Source: Symmetrospora coprosmae (lineage: Eukaryota; Basidiomycota; Cystobasidiomycetes; Symmetrosporaceae). From it: a stretch of 64,000 nt of DNA. The stretch is taken from positions 744,001-808,000 of the forward strand of contig VUYT01000003.1 in NCBI GenBank assembly GCA_008802785.1, given 5' to 3'. The translations under genes and the position numbers were made by a program. Shown here in pieces: positions 33,401 through 45,258 of this stretch; within the stretch, counting starts at the first letter, position 1; every line of letters starts with the position of its first letter. The notes beneath the pieces were generated by a model. It worked only from the letters and a program-made list of their open reading frames with translations. It was not told the origin of the DNA and did not search any database.

Positions 33401-34434
33401 ATTCTCGCAGAGCCTGCTTCTGCCCTTTGCGTACTTGATTCATGCGCAGGCGGACACGGTCGTAGAGCTGCTGGAGAGTGTGGATGCGCCTGATGGAAGG
33501 AAAGGCATCGAGGTCGTCCTGTCCACCTGGGCGGATCTGGCAGACATCATCCAGGGCTTCTGGAACAACCGAGTCAGGTGCGTTGCTGGCGGAGGTAGGA
33601 GCGTTTGGGACGCCAGAGCTGATCTCCAGGTCATCTGTGATTTACAGCACCGTGGCTCTCGGCCGCCTCCTGCTGAACAGGCGGCCCTGTCTCGACCAGC
33701 TGCAGGTCAAGGGTGACCTCATTCCACGCGCAGGAGGTGGCATCTTGACGCGGTCACGGAGCCAGAAGAGTGAGCGATCAAATGATGCTCGCGACTGCGA
33801 CACTCGCTGAACTTTGTTACCGCATCCGAGCAGATCCAGATCAATTTTCGCAAATCTCGTTCCGGACGAAAGCGCTTAAGGTGCTGCTCAAAGAGCTCGA
33901 AGCTGCGGCAGAGGAGATCGCACCAGATGACGCTGCTGTTGAGGACGACGGTGAAGGTACTCAGGAGGTGGGTCCAAGCTGTATTTGGTGTGACTGCTAG
34001 TGGGTCGGATCTGAGTCTGCTCTTCCCGCAGGGCGACGACTGGGAGGACGATGAGGCCGTCGAGGCTGTCAAGGGTGCCATTGACATTTCCCGTGAGGTG
34101 GATCCTCTGTGGTGCAGAAGCGACAGTGCCTGGCTCATGTAGCTCTCCGTATGTCTCGCAGAATTCATCGGAGGCGACGGCGATTTCTTCAATGACGACG
34201 AGGATGACGTGGACGACGATGATGTCGACCTCAAGAGTGATCCGCTGTATACAATGAACCTGGCTGTGAGTGTACCGTATGCATTCAGCTGGACCTAGAC
34301 TGAGCGCGACCTGTCTGTGGCAGAACCACATCGGCGAGACCGTCCGCGAGTTTGCCAATACCGACCGCGCAGCCTTTGACGCATGCGCACAGCACCTGAA
34401 CCCAGTCGAGCTGCATACCCTTCATTCGATATAA
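30466..34434 (+). CDS. KAP114: importin-9/KAP114-type karyopherin beta
   Basis: Nuclear import receptor; in yeast Kap114 carries TBP, histones H2A-H2B and Nap1. Thirteen exons: 30466-30568, 30637-30791, 30896-30967, 31035-32200, 32261-32428, 32494-32717, 32789-33131, 33194-33577, 33648-33769, 33834-33967, 34032-34092, 34162-34265, 34324-34434; 1048 residues, the usual size. N-terminal HEAT repeats show LSLARICCLAQDATDLSLRQ then SAGVNLKKYTRERW, and the family block SADWPEEWPQLLDSLVQLL. The C-terminal block ISFRTKALKVLLKEL is followed by acidic loops (DDWEDDEAVEAV; NDDEDDVDDDDVDLKSDPLY) typical of the histone- and TBP-binding end. All phases agree across twelve introns. Confidence 0.92.
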
Positions 34435-35715
34435 GACTGCGCAGTCGTTTGTCCTGTTTGCTGTCGTGTCGTTCGCGTCATGTGTTCCTGCAACTTCTCG
34501 ATCGGGTCCTTGGTGCGCGACTACAAAGGCTCTGACGACGCTCGCTCGCGGGTTTCCTCTTCTCTTCTCATCAAAAAGCCACTAGTGCCTCGATACTGCC
34601 TACGCTGCGTTGGCGACATGGGTGTGTCAGGATAATCGCAGTCTGTCCCATGCGGGGGACTGCGGTGCTCCTGCGCAACCTCCACGCCGACCCAGTGCCA
34701 CGAGCCTAGGAGAGGACCATCAAAGGGAATATAGGAACATCGAGCGCGGAAGGGGACTCCTAAATCCCCAAGGCATACGCCGAACTGCCTCGATGGCTGA
34801 CAATTATATAGAATCCCTACATCTCGCACCCCCATCCATCCTCTTGCTGTAGCCAGTCTGCCTGCCCTGCTGCAATACCCGTTCTGCTTCTACGCCCGCA
34901 AATTTCCCAGCCGCCCTGGCCGCAGCCCGACCTGAGGTGAGCGAGCAGGCATGGACAGACAGCAGCGAATCCCTCCTCTATCCCGTCCACTCAGCACGAT
35001 GTGAACAAACAAAACACAAATACTGATTTAATGAGCATGATGCGCCTATTCGCTGCCCCAGCGTCTTCGGATGCTGGGGTCGAGGGCAGGCGCAGATGCT
35101 TACTCAATCCAAGTCTGACCATCCTCCTGTTTCCCTCATCGCCTTCCACTGCTACGCATCCACAGTGCCATCGCATTCGTACCGCTGCTGACCGCTGCTC
35201 TTCCTACCCAATCATACAGATCTTCTGCAGGCCTCCATGTCCGCTGCGTGGTGGGATCAGTGACCGCTGTGAGCCGAATCCGCTTCGCAGGCCTGCGTTC
35301 CACCCGAGTTTCCTTGCTCCAAACACGCCCGACACGATGATCGTATATATATGTTTTAATTGCTAATCCACTTGGATCTGCTAGCGTCAATTCAGACTGC
35401 GAACTATCTGAGGGGAAGTGCTTAGATCCCGTCCGGCTGATCTCGGCGCTATCGCCTAGCACCACTGCCTGCCATTCTCCCGTACACAGCAGCGGTCTCG
35501 CGCATCGAAGCTGATCAGCTTGCACCCTCATTCGCATCTGTGATCCTCTGTCCCGCTGCCTGTGCACACAATGTCTGGATCGCTCCTGTTCGCCTTACAG
35601 CTGCGTATAGCAATCTGTTGAGGGAGCGCAATTTGTAACTAGCCCTCTCGATATCTGTGTTAACAAGGATTTCGAGCTACACTTTGGTACACTTTTCAGG
35701 CACGCCCTCTCCCAA
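34435..35715. other. long convergent intergenic region without a gene
   Basis: 1.28 kb between the 3' ends of the importin and SIN3 genes. It is slightly more AT-rich than its surroundings in places (for example near 34800 and 35340). No ORF over about 140 codons, no tRNA cloverleaf and no repeat could be supported. Confidence 0.5.
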
Positions 35716-38700
35716 CTATCGCGAAACCTCCATCGCTTCCGGGCCTTCCAACTGCCCGTCTACCGCAGCTGAAGCCGCCGGAGCGGCGATAGCGCTGGCT
35801 TGACCATCCTCGCCAAGCTGCGGACCTCGCGTCTCTGGCTGGCCTGGTTGGCCGGTCTGTACAGGCTGCACAGCATCCTTCAGCTCTTCCTGCGCATCCA
35901 ATGCAGCGCCCGGCGCCTCGTCTTGCCGGTCGACGCTGATATCGCTAGCGCTCTTGTCGGCCTTCTCCTCGCCTTGCTCGAGCAGCCACTTCTCCCAAGC
36001 CGCTCTCCGACGGGACCGCACACGCTGCTCCGTCTCTTCAACGTCCGGATTAGCTTTGAAGACCGTTTCCTCGGTGCTGCGCACATAGGAAAGCTTGTAA
36101 TCTTCCGAGCCGATGCGAATGCCGAGGTTGCTTCTGCCTTCAAGGACAGCAGCTGGCGCGTCTTCGTTCGCAGGCAGGCGATTCCGAGCTAGCAAGGGCG
36201 CCTGCACGGGCAGCTTTAGGCCCTCTGTCGGCTGGTGGAGCGTAAAGCTGTCGACGTAGTACTGCCAGCGCGCCCCGGGCGTGATCACTGGATCGTCCAG
36301 AGTGAAATCGTCCGGGAAGAGCAGCTGCACCGTGAGCGCGCGGGCGACCGCATGCCATTCAAGGCGGAAGAGGTTTTCGTCCGAGCCAAGCACCTGCTCT
36401 ACCGCGTGCCGGTATACGATTTGGTGTCGGACGGTCGTCCGCGTCTCCTCGCGATCGCGCTTGAGCAGGTCTAGCACCTGCTGGCACCGTGCATCTTGGT
36501 TGATCGAGTGGACCTGGCGAGTGACACGAGTCAGCGAGACCAGGCAGAGCCTAGATGACGAGGGGCAACTCACATGCTTGCACATTGACGCGAGCAGCTT
36601 ATCGATGGTGAACGCCGGGAACGCCTTGATGCCCCACATATACCGCAGATTCTCCTCAAAGGTGTGCGCATCGATCTCACCCTCGAAGAACCGCTCAGCA
36701 AGCTCGAGCATGTACTCGTAGAAATTCTTGCCCCGCCGTACACCCGGCTCATCGATCTCGGGTATTGGCACGGCCAGTCCAAGCTCGACCGCGTAAGGAT
36801 TGAGCCGATCGGAAGTGTCGGGTCCATTAGCGACCTCAAGCGCGAGCTGTTTGAGTGTGGACATGCGATGATAGAGCATCTGGTCGGATAGAGCATCAGT
36901 CTCGCTTCCACCGACGGAGAAGCAGAGACACGAGCTCACATGGAAGAGGCGAATGAAGCAATAGAATGGCTGACTGCCGAAGAAGTTGAATCTCGCGGGC
37001 TGCCGTGAGCTGGCGTCGGCCTCGTTCTGTTGTGCCAAAAAGCTAGCACCCGGCCCAGGCGAGGGCATAGCTGCACTCTTTCTCGGCGTTGACGGCGGTA
37101 GTAGAGGGACAGCCGTGGACGGCCAAGGGACCGCGCTGGCCTGGATCCACCGCGCATCATCAAGGGCGTTCTGTGCCGCAGTCGTCATCTTGCCCTTGCC
37201 CTTGTCATCGACACCATAGCGGTCATTGCTAGATGCCTGACCGTGCCCGTTCAGAGCAGTGGTAAGCAGCTTCTTGCGCAGATCCGCGGCAGTCTTCTTG
37301 CCGCTCTTCTTCCCGCTTCCGTTGACGTGCCCGCTCGGCCCGGGTGTGCTGAGTGCACTGGCATCGCTCATAGATGCGCCGGTATCGCTCATCTCGTCCG
37401 CGTCACTCTCGCCTCCAGTCTCTGCACCCGCGAAGCCGTTACCATTGCCGTTGCCGCTACCGTTGCTAGTGCTGGCTACCGCGGGCCCGGCATCTTCATC
37501 AAACATGATGGCGGGTGCCAGCTGGGCATCCACCTCCTTCTGATCGATGTTGAGGAGCAACGGGACCATTCTCCGCAGGGTATTCTCGATCGCTGTGCGC
37601 TCCTTGCTGGTGTAATGCGTATTGGCCCGGTCGAGGAAGGAGAAGGCGAGCTTGAGCACATCAAAGACGACGTCGCCGTCCTCGATGTGCATTTCGAACT
37701 GGTGCGTCGGTCGAAGGGGTGTCGGCGGCGCCGGAGTCGTCGCGAGAGATATGCGCTTCTGCTGCTGTTCGCGGCGGAGCGTGTCGATCTCCGCAAGAAG
37801 CGACTTGGAAGTCGTGACCTTCTTGTCGTTGTTCTTGAATGTGATTCCCTGGTGGTCGAGACTTCTGTAGAAGTTCTTTGCATCGACTTCTCGCCATACC
37901 CTATTCCACTCGCGGAGCGCACGGTTCCACTCCTCGTCCTTCTGCTTGAGACGGTGCAGGATGATGGGCGCGGCCACGGCTGGACTCTCGTACAGCGCAT
38001 TGATGGCCTCGTATCCCTGGTCGCGGCCATAGATCTTGCGGATCATGCGCTCGTAGAAGCTGCTCGACTCTCCCCCAAGCCCTGGCTTGAGTCGGAATTG
38101 CGCACGCTCCTCGCTCGTCATGAGCGTGATGCGTGCGACGATCGGCTCGAGCAGCGCAATGGACCGCCGGATCGACTCCAGATGCACATCATACCAATGC
38201 CGCTCCTGCTCGCTGCTCGCCAGTGCATCCTCGTAGGCGTTCTTGCGGTGCGCTCCCGAGCCTTCCGAGGCCCACGTAGCAAAGGCCACCCAGTCGTCGT
38301 TGAGGACGCTCCAGCACAATGCGTCCCGCCCGGAACATGCCAGACCCTTGCTCTCGGAGTATGGGAGCTTGCGATAGCTCGGGCCATAGCTCTTGAGAGC
38401 AAAGAGCTCGAATCGCTCCCGCTCGAGTGCAGGTCTGCCGGACGAAAAGGCTCAGCTCGACAGTAACGTGAAAACAAGCCCATAAGGGCGAACACAGACG
38501 TGCCACTCACGCATTGTCGATCGGCCATTCCTCCCCTTCAACAAACCCATCCTGCTCGCCGACAAACTCCCTAAACAATCCGAAGATCTCATCGCTGCTC
38601 CCGATGAACAGGAATGCCTTCTCCAGCAGGGTAGGCATATCGATGATCTCCTGCGTATAGAGGTTGAGGAGCTTGAGGAACTCGTGATACGTCTGCTTGT

Positions 38701-41101
38701 CGTCGATGAACTTCTTGATCCGGTCAAACAGAGCCAATTCCTCCGTGTTGACGAGCGGTTGGATCTGGTTCCGCGGGCCATGCGGCCGCAGAGGATGCGG
38801 GATGATGATGGGCTGTACAGCGGGCGGCGGTACGTGTGCCACGACCGTCCGTGGCTGTTGTAGCGGTGCAGCAGCCGCTTGCTGTAGCGGTGCGTTTGCC
38901 GCGGGTGCACCATTTGTGCGAGCATAGTTGGCAGCTAGAGCCTCGTCTGGTGATTCCTCGTGCTTCGTCCGCTTCGAGCGCTGCTTGTCGCCTCCTGCAG
39001 GTGCACGCCTCTTCTTCGCGCTCTGCGGCGCAGCTACAGGCGCTCCAGTGACCGGATCGACGTCCAAGTCCGCCGGCCCAACTTGCTGCTGCTGCTGCGC
39101 GTAGTCTGTACGATCAGGGGCTTGCACATGCCCCTGAATGGACGGAGTGGCAGATGGGACTGGTCTCCGGCTCGCCGCCGCGTCCAAGGTAGGAGCCTGC
39201 ATGGCCTGCCCTTCTCTGTTCCTGCCTGCGGTCAGGTACGAGGCGGATGGACCGGCTTGCGGCTGCGAGCCTGTGCCAGCGTTGACGCCAAAGAGTGACA
39301 CGGTCGACGCGTTCCGGCCGTTCCGGGCAGCTGCAGCCTGCGATGGCTGCTGAGCGGCAGCATGCTGGGAGTGAGACTGAGGAGCAGATGCTGGGTTTGA
39401 AGCTGCCGTGCCAGTCTGTGCCGCAGCCGACGCTGGTGTACCCGCACCCGCGCCCGCCATCTGCGTTTGCGGGGCCGACGCCGCCGCGGTGAGCGCCGTC
39501 TGCTGGGTTGCAGCAGCCTGCCCGCTGGTATCGGGCAAGAACTCCTTGAATTCGTTGAGGAGATCTGGCGCATCTCTAAAAAGAGCCGTGACCTGTGCAT
39601 AGACGTCCTGGATGGGCCGCTGCTCCTTCTGGTACGTCTGGAGGATCTCGAGGAACGACTTGTACGTGTCTGGCCTGCGCGTAAACCGATTCTTGATCTT
39701 GTTAACAAAGTTGATGGCGTGGTTGAACTCGGCGGGCGGGCGTTGCTGCTGTGCCGTGCTGGAAGAGGGGGCCGGGGTGGCTGGGCCGGAGCTGCCGGAG
39801 CCTGCTGGCACTCCAGCCTGCAAGCGCCCGTCGCTGGCAGCACCTTGTGTAGCATGTGTGGCAGCTGCAGGATTGCCGGATGTGCTTGCGCGCGAAGCCG
39901 CACCCTGCGAGACGACCGGTGGGGCAGCGCGGGCTGCAGCAGCGGCAGCGCTTGACGAATAGCTCTGTCGCGTCTCCCCGCTCTGCCCGGCCCGCAGCGG
40001 TGGTTGGGCTGCTGACGACGCGTTCGAAGCATTGCCTGCCCGACCCTGCTGGTACGGAGGCGGATGCTGCGCAGATTGCGGAGGTCGCGATGTGGCCTGC
40101 TGATGCGAGCTCGTTGCGGCGTTCCTCTGTCCGCTGGCTTGAGATTGCCCGGCCGGAGGCGCCTGACTTCCTTGCCTCTGCTGCTGCTGTTGCTGTGTCT
40201 GCTGCTGCACGACGCCGTTGTGATCTCTGCGCGTGATGCCAGAAGGTGTGGTCACAGTGATGAGGCCATTGTCGGTCGGGTCGAATGAGCAGTCTATGCG
40301 GTACCCTTCGGGCAGGAAGGTATTGAAGCCTGTAGAGGTGCAGTTGGTCAGCTTGGCTCAGCTTCCAACGCCTGAAGCGGTCCCACCCTGTATGAGGCTC
40401 GGGTGGCCACGGAAGAGAGTCGAGACGCGTTGGATGACGCCCGGGGTGTCGATGCTGGAGGAAGAGCACGGGGCGAGGAGGCGTATGGAAGACGGCGTTG
40501 GCCAAGCATCAGCATGGTCACAGTATAGCCGACACTGCCAAATCGGCCTCAGGAAGCAGACACCACCCACTTCTGCGTCTTGAAGTCCTTCATGCTGAGG
40601 CAAGCAGGGCCAACCAGCGTCACCATCAGCATCAGCAGCTCCGATGCGCACACACAGCTCAGCACACGCCAGCAGCACTCACATATCCAAGAAGCTGTTG
40701 TAGATCTGTGGCTGCCTCTGGAACTGGTGCTTGACCTGGTCGAGGTAGCTGAGGGCGTCCTTGACGTTCAAGGGCTTGTAGGCCGCCTGGGAGCTCGAGC
40801 TCGAGGTGGATGGAGCTGTGCTGCCGGGACGCGATATGGCAGAGGCAGCAGCTGGTGTCGTTCCGGACGCTGTTGCTGCCACACCACCTGCTACAGGCGA
40901 TGCTGTCGCATTGCGGCTGCTGCTCCCTCCTCCTGCTCCTGCCGTGGGTGGAGCTGCTGCCGGTGCGCTGCTGCTGCCGCTGCCGCCTGGTGGTGGTGCA
41001 GCCGCCGGCGTCGCTCCTCCAGCAGCCACCTGCTGCTGTGGACCAGCGCCACCAGTCCCACCACCACCGGTCTGCGCCTCTCCTCCCCTTGACGACTGCA
41101 T
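35716..41101 (-). CDS. SIN3: SIN3 transcriptional co-repressor
   Basis: Scaffold of histone deacetylase complexes. Exons: 40683-41101, 40571-40594, 40387-40454, 38511-40329, 36940-38434, 36574-36879, 35716-36513; 1642 residues. Three paired amphipathic helix domains: PAH1 ([16 protein letters not shown], rebuilt across three splices through [20 protein letters not shown] and [12 protein letters not shown]), PAH2 ([20 protein letters not shown]), PAH3 ([19 protein letters not shown]). The HDAC-interaction region has [20 protein letters not shown] and [12 protein letters not shown], then the conserved FYCFIRLFH joined to MLYHRM. The linkers are rich in Gln, Ala and Ser. The second exon is only 24 nt. 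The start at MQSSRGG is the first good Met after low-complexity upstream sequence; an earlier Met is possible. Confidence 0.93.
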
Positions 41102-41682
41102 CCTGCGTACAGCTGCGCTCTCTGCTCGTCGGTGCAAGCTGGGCAATGGGCAGGGGCAGTCCCTGACACCACGCTCCACCCTCGGCTCGCTTCAGGTCGA
41201 AAATAGGGGTACGCCCGGGCACATCTTGCATGAGCCCTCTAGTGTCCATACCATCATCCGCTCCGTGCATGGGCATGCATGCAAAGCTGCAGAGCCAACC
41301 TCAACGCCGTCGCTCCTGCTCCTGCTTCCGCTCACGTTCGCACTATCAGGATCGCATCAGAGCGACGCGTGCGCGACACCGCAACCTTGACATGCTCGAG
41401 CCCGGCAGCTGTTGCGTGACGCACTAATGCTCTGACGATCGTCTAAGCTACACAGTCTACATGAGTACGTCCTGGCTCTAGTATCGTGTTATTCTGGTCA
41501 CCGGCCTCTCCTGCGGGCTCCACGCCGCCCGCCTGCGACAGGAGGATGTGGATGGAGCTGGTCAGTCACCCAACACACTATCAGCTCAAGCGAATCCGAA
41601 GCAAGGCAGAGGTCGCGATCGCCTGATTGATCACGGCCACTCACTTTATGATCGTCTCCGACGTCACAACCCGCCTCTCCGC
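41102..41682. other. intergenic, SIN3 5' side / NmrA-like 3' side
   Basis: About 580 bp containing the SIN3 promoter. Nothing else seen. Confidence 0.45.
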
Positions 41683-42621
41683 TCACATGGCTGCCAGAGC
41701 CTCGTCTATACCCTTGACGGCAGAGTTGCGCGGCGCGTACAGCTCCATGACCTCCGGACTGGTCGGAGTAGCCTTGACTGAAGCGCCGCCAGAGAAGGTA
41801 GTGTTCGGTGCATTCTTGAGCGAATCGATGAGGCGGTCTGGGAAGACTCCCTGGCCCTTGAGCCCCTCAACAAAGGACATGTCGCGATAGCTGACGTCCG
41901 AGATGGTCGTTTTGGCGTGCTTCTCGAGCAGCCCCTTGTACTGCTTGCCCGTGATGTCCTCCGGCCCGACAATGACGTAGCGCTGCGAGGCGTGCTTCGA
42001 CACATCTTCCAGAGCCAGCAGCTTGCCAGCGATAATGCCGACCTCGTCCGAGTCGACAACCGCTGCCCCGTTGTTCTCGTCGAGCTGGACAGGCAGCTTG
42101 GCGTTGCCCGTCTTGCGGTACTCCTGAAGCCACTGCTGGGCCATGCCAACGTACATTGCAGTAAAGACGTTGGGCTGCAGCGAGGTCCACTTGAGCGCGC
42201 TGAACTCTGGCGAGTCGAGCACCTGCTCAATGGCCCAGTGCGCCCGGCCGTAGAAGACGGGCGTGGCGGCCGTGACGTTGCTCGTCGTGGTCGAGATGCG
42301 GACAACGTACTCTACGCCCGCGTCGAGCGCATGCTTGTACAGCTGCGTTTCGTCAATGAACGCCGTGGGTCCGTTGGGCGACGCGCAGAAGATCCGCTTG
42401 ACCTCGTGCGAGCGCAGCCAGTCGGCGTCAATCTCCATCCAGTTCTTCTCCATCATTTCAACGTGCGGCACCGCAGCGAGCGCCTTTGCCGCGTCCGAGG
42501 CGGTGTTGCGCGTGAGCCCGACGATCCGGTACTGTGACTTCTCGGCTTCGGACGCGACCGTCTTGACGACGGCACGTCCGGTGTTGCCTGTCGAGCCAAT
42601 GACGAGGAGTGTGGGTGCCAT
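41683..42621 (-). CDS. NmrA-like NAD(P)-binding protein (atypical short-chain dehydrogenase)
   Basis: Single exon, 312 residues, starting MAPTLLVIGSTGNTGRAVVK, which carries the GxxGxxG dinucleotide-binding loop of atypical SDR/NmrA proteins. The following pattern (VGLTRNT, then KNWMEIDADWL, then RIFCASPNG, then YVVRISTTTSN) and the substrate half (LQPNVFTAMYVGMAQQWL) fit NmrA/HSCARG-type redox-sensing or isoflavone-reductase-like proteins. No Tyr-x-x-x-Lys catalytic pair is obvious, so it may sense NAD(P) rather than catalyse. An intron-free gene is unusual in this window, where almost all others are split. Substrate unknown. It is divergent from the thaumatin-like gene. Confidence 0.85.
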   Translation of the reverse strand: MAPTLLVIGSTGNTGRAVVKTVASEAEKSQYRIVGLTRNTASDAAKALAAVPHVEMMEKNWMEIDADWLRSHEVKRIFCASPNGPTAFIDETQLYKHALDAGVEYVVRISTTTSNVTAATPVFYGRAHWAIEQVLDSPEFSALKWTSLQPNVFTAMYVGMAQQWLQEYRKTGNAKLPVQLDENNGAAVVDSDEVGIIAGKLLALEDVSKHASQRYVIVGPEDITGKQYKGLLEKHAKTTISDVSYRDMSFVEGLKGQGVFPDRLIDSLKNAPNTTFSGGASVKATPTSPEVMELYAPRNSAVKGIDEALAAM

Positions 42622-43738
42622 GGCGGTGGTTGTGGGGAGTGAGGGATGCGGGAAGGTTGAGAGCTTAGAGACGGGATTCACGGAGTAGAGAGGTAAGAAT
42701 GGTAAGGGAAAAGTGCAATGAGCAGCTCAGCCAGCTTGTTAGATGCTTCCTGCGCCAGGGTGTGCTAGACGAGACAATTGGTAAGCAGGGCAGATCGCAT
42801 CGCCGAACGGAGCGGCGTAGAGCGCGGTCAGCCGGCTGACAGCGATTGACTCTGATTGCTTCATACTGATTCCTTGCAGACCTGGTTGGCAACCTGGGCT
42901 GTAACGCAGATACGCACTCGTTGGCCTGACTACGGCCAGCGCTCGTTCGCTGTCATGAGCTGCCGAGGCACCGGCGGGTCATGCATGCAAGAGCTGTAAG
43001 CCTGCGCGCGGGGCGGTCAGCCAGCTGGTTCGAGCTCTTGGCAGCGGGCCGCCCGCTTCCCAGTCTTTAGTCAGCACGACCGCTCCTGCGGCTGCCTGGT
43101 GTCCTCGCGCCGTGCTCTGCAGTTTGGGAGAGGTGTTACCGCTGCTCAGATCGGCCTCTCAGGGGCAATCTTCGCAAGCCCACGCCGCGCAAGCAATGGC
43201 TCGCCCGGCATGCATGTGCACGAGCGCCCGAGCATTATACGTGCTTTATCGTCAGGCGTAACACACTCCATCGCTCATCACGCTGGTTGCTGCTGTTTGC
43301 GCGAGCGTCTGTTTGCGGAGCCCGGCGCGAGCGAGAACGCGGGTCTGCGGGACGCCGACCCACGCACGCCGCGATGGGCAGTCACTGGCAGCTGACCTCC
43401 TGCAACACGCTGTCCACCACTTGACTCCGTGTATGCCATGCTTCCTGCGTTCCGCTTTGGATGATTGGCTTCAGCGAAAGCGGGTGTCCCTGGCGTGAGA
43501 AACGCGCCCTGAGCGTCGCGCTGACGACGGCGGGAGAGCGTCACGTACCAGCCGTTTGGGTCAGCGCCGCTCGCAGTGCATCTCTCCTGCTTCAGATTTT
43601 ACCTGGAATCCGCTGGCATCCCTCGCTTCCCTTCTTTCTTCCGCTCTTCACTCATCCGCTACCCTGTCCGTGACAGCTCGCTTTCTCCCTTCCCCCTAGC
43701 CACGCCTCAGTCACACCCCTCAATACAGTCATACGACA
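42622..43738. promoter_or_regulatory. long divergent intergenic region
   Basis: 1.1 kb between divergent starts of the NmrA-like and thaumatin-like genes. The last 100 bp before the thaumatin start are a strong C/T tract (about 43615-43720), common before fungal start codons. No other feature was recognised. Confidence 0.45.
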
Positions 43739-44820
43739 ATGATTGCCTCCGTCGCGTCCCTCGCTCTCCTCGCCGCCCCGCTGGCCGTGGCCCGCAAGAT
43801 GACCGTCGAGAACAGTGAGTGTAATCCGGCGTGGTCGAGCCTTCCGCGCATGTAGCCTGATGAGCCTCTGCACATTCACAGATTGTGACTTCAAGGTAGA
43901 TGACATGAGCTCGCACCATCTACATGCTCCCGCCTGACATTCTCTGGAATTCCTGCTCAGATCTGGCCGGCCATGTTCAGCTCGGTCGCTCCCCCTGATC
44001 ACCCGACAGGCTGGGAGGCCGAGGGACAGAGCTCTGTCACTTTCGACCTTCGTGGGTCTCGCCAAGCGATATCAAGTCGACCTTCGGGCAGAAGATCGCG
44101 CTGACTTGTACCCTTCGATAGCTCCCCACTGGAACGGGCGGATCTGGGCCCGAAGAGACTGCGACTGGAGCATTGTGCGTTTCTCAAGCTCACCTGTAGG
44201 CTCTCCTCGATTGCATCCCTGATAAGCCCCTCCGCTCGTAGGACGATACTGTCAACGCCTGCGCGACTGGAGGCTGCCCTGAGGGCGATGGCGGCAAGTT
44301 CACCTGCCGCGCCACTGGCCGACCTCCTGCCTCTCTTGCCGAGTTCAACATCGACGCGGACGGGACTGATTGGGTGAGGAGACCCTTGCGCGCTGCGTCT
44401 TAGAAGCGAGGGCGGCTGCCGACGAAGTTTGCCACACCGCAGTACAACGGATCTCTGGTCGACGGCTTCAACCTGCCCATCCTGATTGAGACGACCAAGA
44501 ATTGCAAGTCCCCCGCGTGCACGGCCGACGTCAACAAAGCGTGCCCGGAGGTGCTACAGATCAAGGACGCGCGCGGGGCCGTCGTGGGCTGCAAGACGGA
44601 CTGCGGCATAGACCCCAACCCGTCCAACTCTGGCGCATGCTGCTCGGGCGAGTTCTCCACCCCGGACAAGTGCTTTGCGTCCGGATCGCCCAACTGGATC
44701 CCCGTCGTCAAGGAGCAGTGCGGCGAGGGCATCTACTCGTGGGCGTACGATGACCACACCAGCCTCTTCACCTGCCCGTCCGCGGACGACCTCGACTACA
44801 CCGTCACCTTCTGCCCGTGA
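43739..44820 (+). CDS. secreted thaumatin-like protein
   Basis: Cys-rich secreted protein; fungal members are often beta-1,3-glucan-active and wall-associated. Exons: 43739-43814, 43882-43895, 43961-44051, 44122-44174, 44242-44373, 44443-44820; 247 residues. Signal peptide MIASVASLALLAAPLAVARK. Family motifs: MTVENNCDFKIWPAMFSS at the N-terminus (split by a 14-nt exon), HWNGRIWARRDC, FTCRATGRPPASLAEF, YNGSLVDGFNLPI, CKSPACTADVN, GACCSGEF and the ending YDDHTSLFTCPSADDLDYTV. The length is close to the usual 220-250. The last exon appears as an ORF; the upstream exons were joined by phase. Confidence 0.9.
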
Positions 44821-45258
44821 GGGGTTCGGCCCCTGTCTCATCCTCCTCGAATCTGGTACTGCGATGTCGAGCTCCCTTTTCACCCGTCCTATCGCATCGC
44901 TCCTATAGCTGCACACCTATCCCGTTACGACTGTCTTTACTGTAGGTGGATCTCGCGGGCGGCAGGCCGCTTATTCACATTTCTCGATGCAGCACGTCTG
45001 TCATGTATCTTACGACGGTGCATTATTAGCTAGCATGCAGCACGCCTACCAGCTTTCATAATGTTTTGTTGCGACTTGCGCTGATGGGGCGGGGCTGTCG
45101 ATGTCCCGCCGGACTCTAGCGCGCGTGTCAGTGTGACGACTCTCCCTGGCCTTCCAACCAGCTGCGAACACGACCATACGACACAGACTTTACGTTACCA
45201 GAAGCGGAAATAGCATTCGTCTGAGCAGCACCGTAGCATCAGACCAGTGACCGGCAGG
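44821..45258. other. intergenic, thaumatin-like to BBC1-like
   Basis: About 440 bp with 3' and promoter sequence. Nothing else seen. Confidence 0.4.

Noticed and set aside
34435-35715. tRNA or other RNA gene in the long convergent gap
   Set aside because: No A-box/B-box pair or cloverleaf could be traced; a covariance-model search would be needed to exclude it fully.
37243-38466. 407-codon + strand ORF opposite SIN3
   Set aside because: Lies fully antisense to the conserved HDAC-interaction region of SIN3; no recognisable motif.
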